Program-made: the position numbers and the translations under genes
Notes under the pieces: model-generated
Databases searched by the model: none
What the model saw: only the letters and a program-made list of their open reading frames with translations
What the model was told of the DNA's origin: nothing
NCBI GenBank assembly: GCA_963709775.1
Contig: CAVPXS010000012.1
Location: 171,094 to 235,093 of the forward strand
Length of the DNA stretch: 64,000 nucleotides
Origin: Salinimicrobium sp963709775
GTDB lineage: Bacteria; Bacteroidota; Bacteroidia; Flavobacteriales; Flavobacteriaceae
Direction of reading: 5' to 3'
Shown here: in pieces, positions 43,762 through 53,828 of the stretch
Position numbering within the stretch: the first letter of the stretch is position 1
How the letters are laid out: each line of letters begins with the position of its first letter

Positions 43762-45207
43762 CTAATTGTTGTCGCTATACCCAACTGCTTCTCCTATTAG
43801 GGTAGCACTTGTGCAGTCTTCGATCTTCACATTCACAAAATCACCTACTTTGTAGTTCTCCTTTGGAAAAACCGCAACTGTATTCTGGGTAGTTCTTCCG
43901 CTCCAATGAGCATCAGATTTTTTGGATTCTTTCTCGATCAAAACTTCTACTGTTTTGCCAACAAACTGCTGCGTTCTGTAAAGGCTATGTTCCCGCTGAA
44001 GGCTGACAATTTCTGTAAGTCTTCTTTTCTTTACTTCTTCGGGCACATCATCTTCAAGCTTTCTGGCCGCCATTGTTCCAGGTCTTTCAGAATAAGCGAA
44101 CATAAAACCATAGTCGTATTTCACATACTCCATTAATGAAAGCGTGTCCTGGTGATCCTCTTCAGTTTCAGTAGGAAAGCCGGTGATCATATCCTGGGAA
44201 ATAGCGACATCGGGAATTAATCTTTTGATATTGTCTATAAGGGTGAAATATTCCTCGCGGGTATGAAGGCGGTTCATTTCCTTGAGGATCCTATCGCTTC
44301 CGCTTTGCACAGGAAGGTGGATATAATTACAAATATTTCTATAATTCGCCATTGCCTCGATCACGTCCAGGGTCATATCCTGCGGATTGGAGGTGGAGAA
44401 TCTAATTCTCATTTTAGGATGTGCTTCGGCAACCATTCGCAAAAGTGCAGCGAAGTTTGTGGCGGTCGCTATCTGCATTTCAGAAGCATTTTTAAAATCC
44501 TTTTTAAGTCCGCCGCCGTACCACAAATAGCTGTCAACATTCTGTCCCAAAAGTGTGATTTCCTTGAATCCTTTTTTTGCGAGATCATTTACTTCTTCCA
44601 TGATGCTCTGTGGATCCCGGCTTCGCTCTCTTCCTCTTGTAAAGGGAACCACGCAAAAGGTGCACATATTATCGCAACCACGGGTGATAGAGACAAAAGC
44701 CGAAACGCCATTGCTTTGCAGTCGCACCGGGGAAATGTCGCCGTAAGTTTCATCTTTGGAAAGAATAACGTTTACTGCGTTTCTTCCTTCCTCAACTTCA
44801 TTTATAAGGTTTGGCAGGTCTTTATATGCATCGGGTCCCACAACGAGGTCAACGATCTTTTCTTCTTCCAGGAATTTTGCTTTAAGACGCTCGGCCATAC
44901 AGCCAAGAACTCCCACTTTCATCCCCGGATTAATTTTCTTTACTGCGTTGTATTTTTCCAGTCTCTTGCGAACTGTTTGTTCTGCTTTATCTCTTATTGA
45001 GCAGGTATTAATAAGAACAAGGTCTGCTTCCTCAAGGCTCTGCGTAGTATCAAAGCCTTCTTTGGCAAGAATGGATGCAACGATCTCGCTGTCGCTAAAG
45101 TTCATCTGGCAGCCATAGCTCTCGATCATCAGCTTTTTCCCGTTTCCGGTCTTAGGCTCCATTACCAGTGCATTTCCCTGCTGTTTTTCATCTATAATCT
45201 TCTCCAT
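43762..45207 (-). CDS. miaB: tRNA-2-methylthio-N6-dimethylallyladenosine synthase
   Basis: 481 residues; radical SAM methylthiotransferase for A37 of tRNAs reading UNN codons. The N-terminal cluster Cys33 (SYGCQMN), Cys69 (NTCSIRDKA) and the Cys of VLGCMAERL, and the radical-SAM CxxxCxxC (RGCDNMCTFC, near 178-185), are all present, followed by a C-terminal TRAM domain. Confidence 0.95.
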   Translation of the reverse strand: MEKIIDEKQQGNALVMEPKTGNGKKLMIESYGCQMNFSDSEIVASILAKEGFDTTQSLEEADLVLINTCSIRDKAEQTVRKRLEKYNAVKKINPGMKVGVLGCMAERLKAKFLEEEKIVDLVVGPDAYKDLPNLINEVEEGRNAVNVILSKDETYGDISPVRLQSNGVSAFVSITRGCDNMCTFCVVPFTRGRERSRDPQSIMEEVNDLAKKGFKEITLLGQNVDSYLWYGGGLKKDFKNASEMQIATATNFAALLRMVAEAHPKMRIRFSTSNPQDMTLDVIEAMANYRNICNYIHLPVQSGSDRILKEMNRLHTREEYFTLIDNIKRLIPDVAISQDMITGFPTETEEDHQDTLSLMEYVKYDYGFMFAYSERPGTMAARKLEDDVPEEVKKRRLTEIVSLQREHSLYRTQQFVGKTVEVLIEKESKKSDAHWSGRTTQNTVAVFPKENYKVGDFVNVKIEDCTSATLIGEAVGYSDNN

Positions 45208-45241
45208 ATTTCAAAAAAGTACCATTAGGTAATTGAACGGG

Positions 45242-45272
45242 CAAAGATACGTTTTTAGTTGAGAAGTGACAA
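45242..45272 (-). promoter_or_regulatory. Promoter for miaB
   Basis: On the minus strand, TTG (plus caa 45270-45272), 20-base spacer, TATCTTTG (plus caaagata 45242-45249), 34 bases before the ATG at 45207. Confidence 0.6.
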
Positions 45273-45356
45273 AGTGACAGGGGGAAATAATGTCTTTTCT
45301 GAAGACCCAAAAAATGCATTTTTGAAAATTAAAAAAGCGAAGTTTAAAATTTCCCA

Positions 45357-45364
45357 TACTTTTG
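45357..45364 (+). promoter_or_regulatory. Candidate -7 box for topA
   Basis: TACTTTTG at 45357-45364, 19 bases before the ATG. No TTG is at the ideal -33 distance. Confidence 0.4.
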
Positions 45365-45383
45365 CAAATCTAAAAATGATACT

Positions 45384-47927
45384 ATGGCGAAGAATTTAGT
45401 GATTGTAGAGTCCCCCGCAAAGGCTAAGACCATCGAAAAATTTCTGGGCAAAGATTACACCGTTGCCTCGAGTTTTGGTCATATTGCCGATCTTCCCACC
45501 AAAGAACTTGGGGTGGATACCGAGGGTGATTTTACTCCTAAATATATAGTATCCCGCGACAAAAAAGATGTCGTCAAGAAGCTCAAGAGCTTAGCAAAGA
45601 ATGCCGACATGGTTTGGCTGGCGAGTGATGAGGACCGGGAGGGAGAGGCTATTGCCTGGCACCTGGCCGAAGAGCTTAAACTTGATAAAGATAAAACCAA
45701 AAGAATCGTATTCCACGAGATCACAAAATCTGCTATTCTTAAAGCGATCGAGAATCCACGTGGGATCAATTATAATCTTGTAAACGCACAGCAGGCCCGA
45801 AGGGTTTTGGACAGGCTGGTAGGTTACGAACTTTCTCCCGTATTATGGAGGAAGGTCAAAGGTGGTCTTTCGGCAGGTAGGGTGCAATCTGTTTCTGTGA
45901 GATTGATCGTGGAGAGAGAGCGGGAAATTCAGAATTTTAAAGCTGAAGCCTCTTTTAGAATAGATGCCGAATTTACTAATGAGGAAGGAAAGACCTTTAA
46001 AGCGAAACTTCCGAAGAATTTTGACACCAAAGCTGAAGCTGAACAATTTCTTTCAGATAATCTTGGTGCGAACTTTAAAGTAGCCGATCTTACTACCAAA
46101 CCCGCAAAGAAATCGCCTGCCCCACCATTTACTACTTCCACGCTTCAGCAGGAAGCAGCCAGGAAATTATATTTTTCGGTAAGTAAGACAATGACCATGG
46201 CCCAGCGTCTTTATGAAGCGGGACATATTACTTATATGAGAACCGATAGCGTCAACCTTTCTGACGACGCAAGAAAAGGTGCTAAAAAAGAGATTTTAGA
46301 CGCCTATGGGGAAAAGTACAGCAAGACCCGGCAGTTTAAAGGAAAGACAAAAGGGGCGCAGGAGGCACACGAAGCAATTAGGCCCACCAATTTTGCTGCG
46401 CATAGCGTGAAGGCAGACAGGGATGAGCAGAGGTTGTATGAACTTATATGGAAACGGGCGATCGCTTCCCAAATGAGCGAAGCTCAACTGGAGCGTACAA
46501 ACGTTAAGATTGAAGCCGATAAGCATGACAAGCAATTTACTGCCAACGGGGAGGTGCTAAAATTTGATGGTTTCCTTAAGGTGTATCTTGAGGGGAGAGA
46601 TGAGGAAGATGAAGAAGTACAGGAGCAGGAAGGAATGCTACCGGCATTGCGGGTGAATGAAAAGCTTGAAAATGAATATATAACCGCAACCGAAAGGTTT
46701 ACGCGTCCACCTTACAGATATACCGAAGCTTCTTTGGTGAAGAAACTGGAAGAGCTGGGAATTGGCCGTCCTTCCACTTACGCGCCAACAATTTCTACTA
46801 TTCAAAACAGAAATTATATTGAAAAAGGATCTGTTGACGGTACCGAGCGGGAGTATGTTCAGATTAGTCTGAAGAATGAAAAAATTAATGAAAAGAAACT
46901 TACAGAAAACGTAGGTAGTGATAAAGGAAAATTAGTTCCAACCGATGTTGGAATGGTGGTGAATGACTTCCTGGTAAACCATTTTTCGGGTATTCTTGAC
47001 TATAACTTTACGGCTAAGGTGGAACAGGATTTTGATGACATAGCCGATGGTAATGAGGAATGGACAAAGATGATGAAGGATTTCTACAGTGATTTCCATC
47101 CTCGTGTTCAGGACGTTGCCGAAAATGCCGAAAGAGAAGTTGGGGAGAGAATTCTGGGTACAGATCCAAACTCCGGAAAACCTGTAAGCGTACGCCTTGG
47201 GAAATTTGGTCCTATGGTACAAATGGGTTCTGTTGAGGATGAGGAAAAACCGAAATTTGCCAGCCTTTCCCCGGATCAAACCCTGGATTCCGTTACGTTT
47301 GAAGAAGCTATGGAGTTGTTCAAGCTTCCGAAGGAATTAGGGGAATATGAAGGAGAAAAAGTGGAGGTGAACAATGGGCGTTTTGGACCTTATGTACGGT
47401 ATGGAAAAAAATTCGTTTCCCTTGAAAAAGGGGAGGACCCCATTGAAGTGACCATGGAGCGGGCGCTGGAATTGATCAAGGAAAAAGAAAAAGCCGATGC
47501 TCCTATTTATGAGTATAAAGACCTTCCGGTACAAAAAGGTGTGGGACGTTTTGGGCCCTTCCTTAAATGGAACGACATGTTCATCAATGTCAATAAAAAA
47601 TATGATTTTGATAATCTTTCCGTAGAAGATATTGAAGAGCTAATTGAAGATAAGATCAGGAAGGAGCGCGAAAAGGTGATCCATAATTGGGAAGATGAAG
47701 GAATTAGGGTTGAAAAAGCCAGGTGGGGACGGTCTAATATTATAAAAGGTAAGACCAAAATTGAATTGCCTAAAACTGTTGATGCTGCCAAATTAAGCCT
47801 TGAAGAGGTGAAGGACATCATAGAAAAAAAGGCGCCAAAGAAAAAAGCTGCAAAAAAATCCACAGGCACCAAAAAGACAGCTGCCAAAAAAACAACCCGT
47901 AAAAAAACCACCTCCAAAAAGAAGTAA
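45384..47927 (+). CDS. topA: DNA topoisomerase I
   Basis: 847 residues; type IA enzyme that relaxes negative supercoils. Toprim domain with DEDREGEAIAWH (acidic triad), catalytic Tyr in ITYMRTDSVNLS, and EAHEAIRPT. In place of C4 zinc ribbons there are two cysteine-free repeats (LGKFGPMVQMG and NNGRFGPYVRYG), then a Lys/Ala/Thr-rich tail (about 35 residues) resembling histone H1 tails, as is common in Bacteroidota TopA. Four bases separate it from the next gene start region. Confidence 0.96.
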   Translation: MAKNLVIVESPAKAKTIEKFLGKDYTVASSFGHIADLPTKELGVDTEGDFTPKYIVSRDKKDVVKKLKSLAKNADMVWLASDEDREGEAIAWHLAEELKLDKDKTKRIVFHEITKSAILKAIENPRGINYNLVNAQQARRVLDRLVGYELSPVLWRKVKGGLSAGRVQSVSVRLIVEREREIQNFKAEASFRIDAEFTNEEGKTFKAKLPKNFDTKAEAEQFLSDNLGANFKVADLTTKPAKKSPAPPFTTSTLQQEAARKLYFSVSKTMTMAQRLYEAGHITYMRTDSVNLSDDARKGAKKEILDAYGEKYSKTRQFKGKTKGAQEAHEAIRPTNFAAHSVKADRDEQRLYELIWKRAIASQMSEAQLERTNVKIEADKHDKQFTANGEVLKFDGFLKVYLEGRDEEDEEVQEQEGMLPALRVNEKLENEYITATERFTRPPYRYTEASLVKKLEELGIGRPSTYAPTISTIQNRNYIEKGSVDGTEREYVQISLKNEKINEKKLTENVGSDKGKLVPTDVGMVVNDFLVNHFSGILDYNFTAKVEQDFDDIADGNEEWTKMMKDFYSDFHPRVQDVAENAEREVGERILGTDPNSGKPVSVRLGKFGPMVQMGSVEDEEKPKFASLSPDQTLDSVTFEEAMELFKLPKELGEYEGEKVEVNNGRFGPYVRYGKKFVSLEKGEDPIEVTMERALELIKEKEKADAPIYEYKDLPVQKGVGRFGPFLKWNDMFINVNKKYDFDNLSVEDIEELIEDKIRKEREKVIHNWEDEGIRVEKARWGRSNIIKGKTKIELPKTVDAAKLSLEEVKDIIEKKAPKKKAAKKSTGTKKTAAKKTTRKKTTSKKK

Positions 47928-47930
47928 TTT

Positions 47931-49085
47931 ATGGAACTGGAATTTTTCACGCCGGTTAACGCAGAGCTTGCAGAAATTGCAGGAAATAAGCTGCGGTCTT
48001 CCCTTAGAATTCATCTTGAGGATAAAGCTTTTCCCGATCTTGATGGGGTGAAAATCGCATTGTTTGGTGTGTTGGAAGATCGTCTTGATGAAGAGCCAAC
48101 AGGGGAACCTTTTAATTTTGACGGCATTCGCAGGGAATTTTATAGTCTGTATCCCGGCAACTGGCATTTACCAATGGCCGATTTGGGGGATATTCAAAAA
48201 GGGGAGACTGTTGAAGATACTTTTTTTGCTGTCCAGTCTGCTGTAAATGTGTGTCTCAAAAAAGGGATTATTCCTGTCATTTTAGGCGGGAGTGAAGATT
48301 TAGTGTATGCACAGTACAGGGCGTATGACGGGGTTGAGCAAATGGTAAACCTGGTGAACATAGATTCGAAATTTGATCTTGGAGACGCCGATAAACCTAT
48401 TAGCAACCGTTCCTATGTAGGAAAGATTGTGGTAAACAAGCCTTATAATCTCTTTAATTATTCGAGCCTTGGATATCAAACGTACTTTAATTCACAGGAT
48501 GAAATAGAATTGATGGATCGTTTGTTCTTCGATGCCTACCGTCTTGGCGAAGTTACAGGGGATATTACAGTGATTGAACCGGTAATGAGGGATGCCAATC
48601 TTGTGAGTTTGGATCTTGGTGCAATTAGTGGAGGAGCCCTTGGTAACTACCGACTTAAATCGCCAAATGGTTTTGATGGAAAGGAGATTTGTGCTTTGTC
48701 GAGATATGCCGGTATAAGTGATAAAGTATCTTCATTTGGTGTATATGAGTATACTTCACAACTGAATTTTCCTGCTTCCAGAATGTTGATCGCGCAGATT
48801 CTTTGGTATTTTGTGGAGGGAGTGAATTTCAGAAAGAATGAAAATACTATTTCCTCAAAAAAAGAGTTTATAAGATATCAGGTGCCAATTGATGATGAAA
48901 TATTGGTATTTTACAAGAGTCCCGTGAGTGGTCGCTGGTGGATAGAGATTCCTTTTATTTCACCGGTAAGTAATAAACTTAAACGGCATACGTTATTACC
49001 TTGCACGCAAGGAGATTATCTGGATGCCTGCAATCAAATCATCCCCGAGAGATGGTATAAAACTAAAAGGAAAAACGAAATTTAA
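47931..49085 (+). CDS. Arginase/formimidoylglutamase-fold protein with degenerate metal site
   Basis: 384 residues of the ureohydrolase fold. At the positions where arginases have GGDHS, DAHxD and SxDxDxxDP, this protein reads GGSED, DSKFD and SLDLGAIS, so at least three of the six manganese ligands (the first His, the middle His and the last Asp) are replaced. It is unlikely to be a normal arginase. It lies three bases after topA and 112 bases before gldK; this neighbourhood is kept in flavobacteria, suggesting a role linked to gliding or type IX secretion. The functional link is inference. Confidence 0.78.
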   Translation: MELEFFTPVNAELAEIAGNKLRSSLRIHLEDKAFPDLDGVKIALFGVLEDRLDEEPTGEPFNFDGIRREFYSLYPGNWHLPMADLGDIQKGETVEDTFFAVQSAVNVCLKKGIIPVILGGSEDLVYAQYRAYDGVEQMVNLVNIDSKFDLGDADKPISNRSYVGKIVVNKPYNLFNYSSLGYQTYFNSQDEIELMDRLFFDAYRLGEVTGDITVIEPVMRDANLVSLDLGAISGGALGNYRLKSPNGFDGKEICALSRYAGISDKVSSFGVYEYTSQLNFPASRMLIAQILWYFVEGVNFRKNENTISSKKEFIRYQVPIDDEILVFYKSPVSGRWWIEIPFISPVSNKLKRHTLLPCTQGDYLDACNQIIPERWYKTKRKNEI

Positions 49086-49197
49086 TGATATAAACATTTG
49101 TAGCTTCTGCATTTTGACTAAATAAATTGTTTATTAGAAAATAAATAAATAGGTTTACTGCCTTGGAGCTATTATGTCCTAACTTTTGAGAGATATT

Positions 49198-50553
49198 ATG
49201 AGGAAACTTTTTTCGCTTATTGCTGTAATTTCTGTTTTGGCCTCTTGTGGCCGCGGTGATCAAGGGCAATTGGTAGGTGCGCAGGGAAAAAAATGGCATC
49301 CCGAAAAGCCCCTGGGAATGACATTAATTCCCGGTGGGGCGTTCATCATGGGTAAAAGTGATGATGATATTGCCGGTTTAAAAAATGCACCACCCAAAAC
49401 CGTAACCGTTCGTTCCTTTTACATGGACGAGACCGAGATTACAAATGCAGAGTATCGCCAATTTGTGAACTGGGTGAAAGATTCAGTGACCAGGATGAAA
49501 TTGGCCATTTTTGCCGAAGAGATGGGTGAAACTCCGGGAACTGGAGGTATTGGTGAATTTGCCTTTGCCGATACCGAAGAAGCCGATATGACTCCGTACG
49601 AGAAATATATGTACGATAACTACTATAGCATGGGTGGTTATGAAGGTCGAAAGATTAATAAAGATGTAGATATTATTTGGGATACCCGGGATTATCCCGA
49701 TGAGTATTATGCCGAAGTAATGGATACTTTATATATCCCTATTGAAGAAGCATACAACGGGCAGCGCTCTTTTGATGTGAACCATCTTAAATTTCGTTAT
49801 ACCTGGATGGATGTGAGCTCGGCAGCAAGAGCCGAACCGGGACGACGTGCCGACTTTATTGAAACTGAAGAGATCCAGATCTATCCCGATACAACGGTTT
49901 GGATCAAGGATTTTAATTACTCCTATAACGAGCCAATGCACAATGATTACTTCTGGCATGATGCTTATGGAGAATATCCGGTGGTGGGTGTTTCCTGGAA
50001 ACAAGCCCGTGCTTTTGCACAATGGAGAACGCTTTACCACAATTCTTACCGCAAAGAAAGAGGTAAGCATAATGTGAATTCTTACCGCCTGCCAACCGAG
50101 GCAGAATGGGAATACGCAGCCCGTGGTGGTCTGGAATCTGCTACTTATCCCTGGGGTGGACCTTATACCAAGAATGACCGTGGTTGTTTTATGGCTAACT
50201 TCAAACCATTAAGAGGGGATTATGCGGCCGATCAGGCTCTTTACACCGTTGAAGCAAAATCTTATGAACCTAACGATTACGGGCTTTACAATATGGCCGG
50301 TAATGTTGGGGAATGGGTTTTTTCATCATATGACCCGGCTTCTTATGAGTATTCTTCATCTATGAACCCTTCTGTGAATGATGAGGCGAACATGCGAAAA
50401 GTAGTTCGTGGAGGATCATGGAAAGATGTAGCGTACTTCCTGCAGGTGAGTTCAAGGGATTACGAATACGCAGATTCTGCCCGTAGTTACATTGGCTTTA
50501 GAACAGTGCAGGATTACATGGGTACAGATCTTACCCTCAACCAAACAAGATAA
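49198..50553 (+). CDS. gldK: Gliding motility / type IX secretion lipoprotein GldK
   Basis: About 451 residues. Lipobox VLASCG (Cys17) followed by an SUMF1/formylglycine-generating-enzyme-like domain (MTLIPGGAFIMGKSDDD, YRLPTEAEWEYAARGG, AGNVGEWVFSSYD). GldK forms a periplasmic ring with GldN under the outer membrane in the type IX secretion system; the catalytic cysteines of true FGEs are not visible. The ATG at 49198 is used in place of TTG at 49186. First of the gldKLMN operon. Confidence 0.94.
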   Translation: MRKLFSLIAVISVLASCGRGDQGQLVGAQGKKWHPEKPLGMTLIPGGAFIMGKSDDDIAGLKNAPPKTVTVRSFYMDETEITNAEYRQFVNWVKDSVTRMKLAIFAEEMGETPGTGGIGEFAFADTEEADMTPYEKYMYDNYYSMGGYEGRKINKDVDIIWDTRDYPDEYYAEVMDTLYIPIEEAYNGQRSFDVNHLKFRYTWMDVSSAARAEPGRRADFIETEEIQIYPDTTVWIKDFNYSYNEPMHNDYFWHDAYGEYPVVGVSWKQARAFAQWRTLYHNSYRKERGKHNVNSYRLPTEAEWEYAARGGLESATYPWGGPYTKNDRGCFMANFKPLRGDYAADQALYTVEAKSYEPNDYGLYNMAGNVGEWVFSSYDPASYEYSSSMNPSVNDEANMRKVVRGGSWKDVAYFLQVSSRDYEYADSARSYIGFRTVQDYMGTDLTLNQTR

Positions 50554-50609
50554 AAATCCCTATTTTCACAATAACCTATTTACAAAGAAGAACTAAATTT
50601 TAAATTATT

Positions 50610-51254
50610 ATGGCACAATCGAAGTCAAGTAAGAAGTTAATGAACATGGTGTATGGTTTAGGTGCATCTGTAGTTATCCTGGGAGCACTATTTAAAATCA
50701 TGCACTGGCCATTTGGTAACCTAATGCTTATCATAGGTCTTATCGTAGAAGCAATAGTATTTGCTGTTTCTGCATTTGAGCCTGTAGATGATGATGTTGA
50801 CTGGTCACTCGTCTACCCGGAGCTTGCAGGTGGTGAAACAACTGTACGCAACAATCAGGCGGTGGTTAGCGATCAGGAAACTGAAGGTATGCTTTCCCGT
50901 AAACTTGATGAGATCCTTCGTGAGGCTAAGATCGATGCAGGACTTATGAGTAGTCTTGGAGAAAGCATTAGAAATTTTGAAGGTGCCGCAAAAAATATTA
51001 CTCCTACTGTAGATGCTATGGCTTCTCAAAAGAAGTACAGTGAAGAAATGAGCCTTGCAGCAAACCAATTGGAGTCATTGAACAGTATTTATAAAGTACA
51101 GGTGGAATCAGCCGGACGTCAGGCAGAAGTTAATGAAGCAGTAGCCGAAAATGCAAACAGGTTGAATGAGCAAATGGAATCTTTGGCTTCCAACCTTTCT
51201 TCTCTTAACAGTGTGTATGGAGGAATGCTTTCTGCTATGCATGTAAAAGCTTAA
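50610..51254 (+). CDS. gldL: Type IX secretion motor protein GldL
   Basis: 214 residues with two N-terminal membrane helices (about 14-34 and 38-56); the second segment contains the conserved Glu (IIGLIVEAIVFAVSAFEP) involved in proton flow. GldL5-GldM2 is the proton-driven motor of gliding and secretion. The cytoplasmic part is helical (SLAANQLESLNSIYKVQVES). Confidence 0.95.
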   Translation: MAQSKSSKKLMNMVYGLGASVVILGALFKIMHWPFGNLMLIIGLIVEAIVFAVSAFEPVDDDVDWSLVYPELAGGETTVRNNQAVVSDQETEGMLSRKLDEILREAKIDAGLMSSLGESIRNFEGAAKNITPTVDAMASQKKYSEEMSLAANQLESLNSIYKVQVESAGRQAEVNEAVAENANRLNEQMESLASNLSSLNSVYGGMLSAMHVKA

Positions 51255-51305
51255 TAAGCATTTACTGCAGAAAAAATTTTTAAAAGAACAAACTAAATAT
51301 AGAGA

Positions 51306-52850
51306 ATGGCGTCTGGAAAACAAACACCAAGACAGAAGATGATTAACCTGATGTATCTGGTTTTCATCGCAATGATGGCTCTTAACATGTCCAAAGAAGT
51401 ACTTACAGCTTTTGGAATGATCAATGAGAGCCTTGCGGAATCAAATGCTTCTGTTACAGAAAGAAATATCGCCGCTATGGCGGGGCTGGCAACAAAAGCT
51501 GAAGAGCAACCGGCAAAATATGTTCCCTTAAAGGAAAAAGCAGAACAAATTCATAGCCTTACTACCGACTTTACTACTTATATAGACAACCTTAAAGAGA
51601 AAGCTCTTGAGGATATAGAAGGAGAAGATCGGGAAGATTATGAAGCCATGGACCAATCTGCCAAGCTTGATGAGTATCTTTTCTCAAGTGGACAACCAAG
51701 CCAGGCCGGAAAAGAATTTCTTGCTGAAATAGAAAAATACCGTGAAGGAGTAGCAAATGTGCTGGGAGAAGAATTCTCTCAAATCGCAGCTGAAGTTAGA
51801 AGAGAATTTAGTACAGAATCTGTGGTTGACGGCGAAGGTGTAAAACGGCCGTGGCTTGCTTACAACTTTGAAGGATTTCCATTAATTGCCTCCCTTACAA
51901 AGTTGACTCAAATGCAGGGGGATGCAAAATCTGCAGAAAACGATGCACTTTCCGCAATGCTTTCAGGTCAATTACAAAGTGAAGTTTCTCTTACAAATTA
52001 TGAAGCTCTGGTTATTCCAGATAAAACTGCATTTTTTAGTGGTGAAAACTTTACAGGTACAGTAGTATTAGGACGTGTAGATAACACTTTGCAATTTGAT
52101 AAAGTTACTATCAACGGTCAGGAAGTAAAATCTACCAAGGCCGGGCAAGTGAATTTGGAATTCCCCGCAGGGAATGTGGGAGAGCAGAAAATTACTGGTC
52201 AACTTCAGTTTAAAGAAGGGGATTCTATTGTAACTATTCCTGTGAACCAAAGTTATAGCGTTATACCTAAGCCTAATTCAGCAGTTATTTCTGCAGATAA
52301 AATGAATGTGGTTTACCGTGGGGTTGCAAACCCAATGACCATTTCTATTCCGGGAGTTGGAAACGTTTCAGCTAATGCACCTGGTTTAAGATCTACTGGT
52401 GGTGCGGGTAATTATATTATGGATGTAACAACCCTTCAGGCGCGTGAAGTGACCATTAACGTTAGTGGGGAACTACCAGGCGGAGAAAGAGTTAGCGACA
52501 GTAAAACATTTAGAGTACGTGATATTCCAAGACCTGTTGGAACTGTAAGAGGGGAAGACGGGACTGTGAGAATGCAGCGTCAAAACCTTGAAATTTCGAC
52601 CATTGGAGCAGCTCTTCCCGATTTCGAATTTGATGTTGATCTAAGGGTGACAGGATTTAAATTCCGTGTACCGGGTCAGCCTACAATTCAGGTAAGAGGA
52701 CAAAAACTTGACCAAAGCGCCATTTCAGCTCTTAGAAGAGCAGGAAGAGGAGAGACTATCCAGATCTTTGATGTGGAAGCGCAGCTTGCCGGTAGTTCAG
52801 GCTATAAGCTGAAGCAGGTTTCTCCGGTACTGGTTGAATTAACAAATTAA
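51306..52850 (+). CDS. gldM: Type IX secretion motor/shaft protein GldM
   Basis: 514 residues: one N-terminal membrane helix (about 15-35, MINLMYLVFIAMMALNMSKE) that inserts in the GldL ring, then a long periplasmic rod of four domains, ending with strands that reach the GldK/GldN ring. The gene lies 51 bases after gldL and 11 bases before gldN. Confidence 0.95.
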   Translation: MASGKQTPRQKMINLMYLVFIAMMALNMSKEVLTAFGMINESLAESNASVTERNIAAMAGLATKAEEQPAKYVPLKEKAEQIHSLTTDFTTYIDNLKEKALEDIEGEDREDYEAMDQSAKLDEYLFSSGQPSQAGKEFLAEIEKYREGVANVLGEEFSQIAAEVRREFSTESVVDGEGVKRPWLAYNFEGFPLIASLTKLTQMQGDAKSAENDALSAMLSGQLQSEVSLTNYEALVIPDKTAFFSGENFTGTVVLGRVDNTLQFDKVTINGQEVKSTKAGQVNLEFPAGNVGEQKITGQLQFKEGDSIVTIPVNQSYSVIPKPNSAVISADKMNVVYRGVANPMTISIPGVGNVSANAPGLRSTGGAGNYIMDVTTLQAREVTINVSGELPGGERVSDSKTFRVRDIPRPVGTVRGEDGTVRMQRQNLEISTIGAALPDFEFDVDLRVTGFKFRVPGQPTIQVRGQKLDQSAISALRRAGRGETIQIFDVEAQLAGSSGYKLKQVSPVLVELTN

Positions 52851-52861
52851 ATCATTAGAAC

Positions 52862-53755
52862 ATGAAGTGGAACCAAATATTGTTAGGATTATGCGGATTG
52901 CTTGTTTCGGGCACCTCTTTGGGTCAAACTAATCTTTTGAACGCCAAGACCCCCGACGAGATAGGAGGTCCAACCAAAGCAGAGGTTACTTATGGAAAGA
53001 ACGATCCTTTGGAATATGGATATGTGGATGACAGGGATGTACTGTGGGCAAAATCTACCTGGGAGGTCATAGACCTCGATGAAAGGGTGAATTTTCCATT
53101 GTATTATCCTATAGATACTAACCAAATTGGTAGTTCAAGAAGATCACTTTATGATGTGCTGGTTGCCGGCATTAAAAGCGGAAAGATCAAAAATATCTAT
53201 GCCGACTCTTACTTTAATGACAAGCGTACCTTAAATGATATCCAGGCTGCCTTGTCTAAGGTGGACACTACAGATCTTGGTATTGAACAGTATAATGCAG
53301 GGGAGGAGATCGACCAACAGTTCATTAGCCGCAGGGATATTTCTTCTGCCGATATTGCTGAGTACCACATTCGTGGATACTGGTATTTCGATAAACGCCA
53401 GGCCGAACTTAAATACAGGTTACTTGGGATTGCACCTGTTGCGCCCGATGTTAACTTTATAGATCAGGGTGGAGCCTCGGCTTTAGTGGAATTGTTCTGG
53501 GTTTGGTTTCCGGGGGCAAGGGAAGTCTTAAATGAAGCTTACGCGTTTAATCCTCAAAATACTTCAAATCCTGTTTCTTTTGACCACTTGCTCAATGCCA
53601 GAAGATTTAATGCAGTGATCTATGCTGAAGATAACGTGCAGGGAGACCGACAGGTTGATGATTACATTAACAACAATGCTTTTATGCAGTTGCTCGAATC
53701 TGAACGTATAAAGGAACAAATCAGGAATTTTGAACAGGATATGTGGAATTACTAA
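52862..53755 (+). CDS. gldN: Gliding motility / type IX secretion protein GldN
   Basis: 297 residues with signal peptide (cleaved near GTSLGQ). DRDVLWAKSTWEVIDLDERVN and YHIRGYWYFDKRQAELKYRLLGI (each quoted in part) are GldN signatures. Partner of GldK in the periplasmic ring. Last gene of the operon, before a terminator. Confidence 0.94.
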   Translation: MKWNQILLGLCGLLVSGTSLGQTNLLNAKTPDEIGGPTKAEVTYGKNDPLEYGYVDDRDVLWAKSTWEVIDLDERVNFPLYYPIDTNQIGSSRRSLYDVLVAGIKSGKIKNIYADSYFNDKRTLNDIQAALSKVDTTDLGIEQYNAGEEIDQQFISRRDISSADIAEYHIRGYWYFDKRQAELKYRLLGIAPVAPDVNFIDQGGASALVELFWVWFPGAREVLNEAYAFNPQNTSNPVSFDHLLNARRFNAVIYAEDNVQGDRQVDDYINNNAFMQLLESERIKEQIRNFEQDMWNY

Positions 53756-53780
53756 ATCCTATCCTGAAGTTATATATTTA

Positions 53781-53811
53781 AGCGCCTTTCCTCTCAGAAA
53801 GGCGTTTTTTT
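53781..53811 (+). terminator. Terminator after gldN
   Basis: 8-bp stem cgcctttc (53783-53790) with gaaaggcg (53797-53804), loop ctctca, then seven T. Confidence 0.85.
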
Positions 53812-53816
53812 ATACC

Positions 53817-53824
53817 TAATTTTG
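53817..53824 (+). promoter_or_regulatory. -7 box abutting the FAD oxidoreductase start codon
   Basis: TAATTTTG at 53817-53824 fits TAnnTTTG and ends only four bases before the ATG at 53829, so the transcript may be leaderless. No clear TTG at -33. Confidence 0.45.
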
Positions 53825-53828
53825 CGGT

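Noticed and set aside
44263..45000. 245-codon plus-strand ORF opposite miaB
   Set aside because: Antisense to the conserved miaB gene; cysteine- and His-rich wording reflects the reverse complement.
47820..47927. Lys/Ala-rich end of topA as a separate histone-like gene
   Set aside because: It is in frame with topA and has no start of its own; such tails are usual in Bacteroidota TopA.
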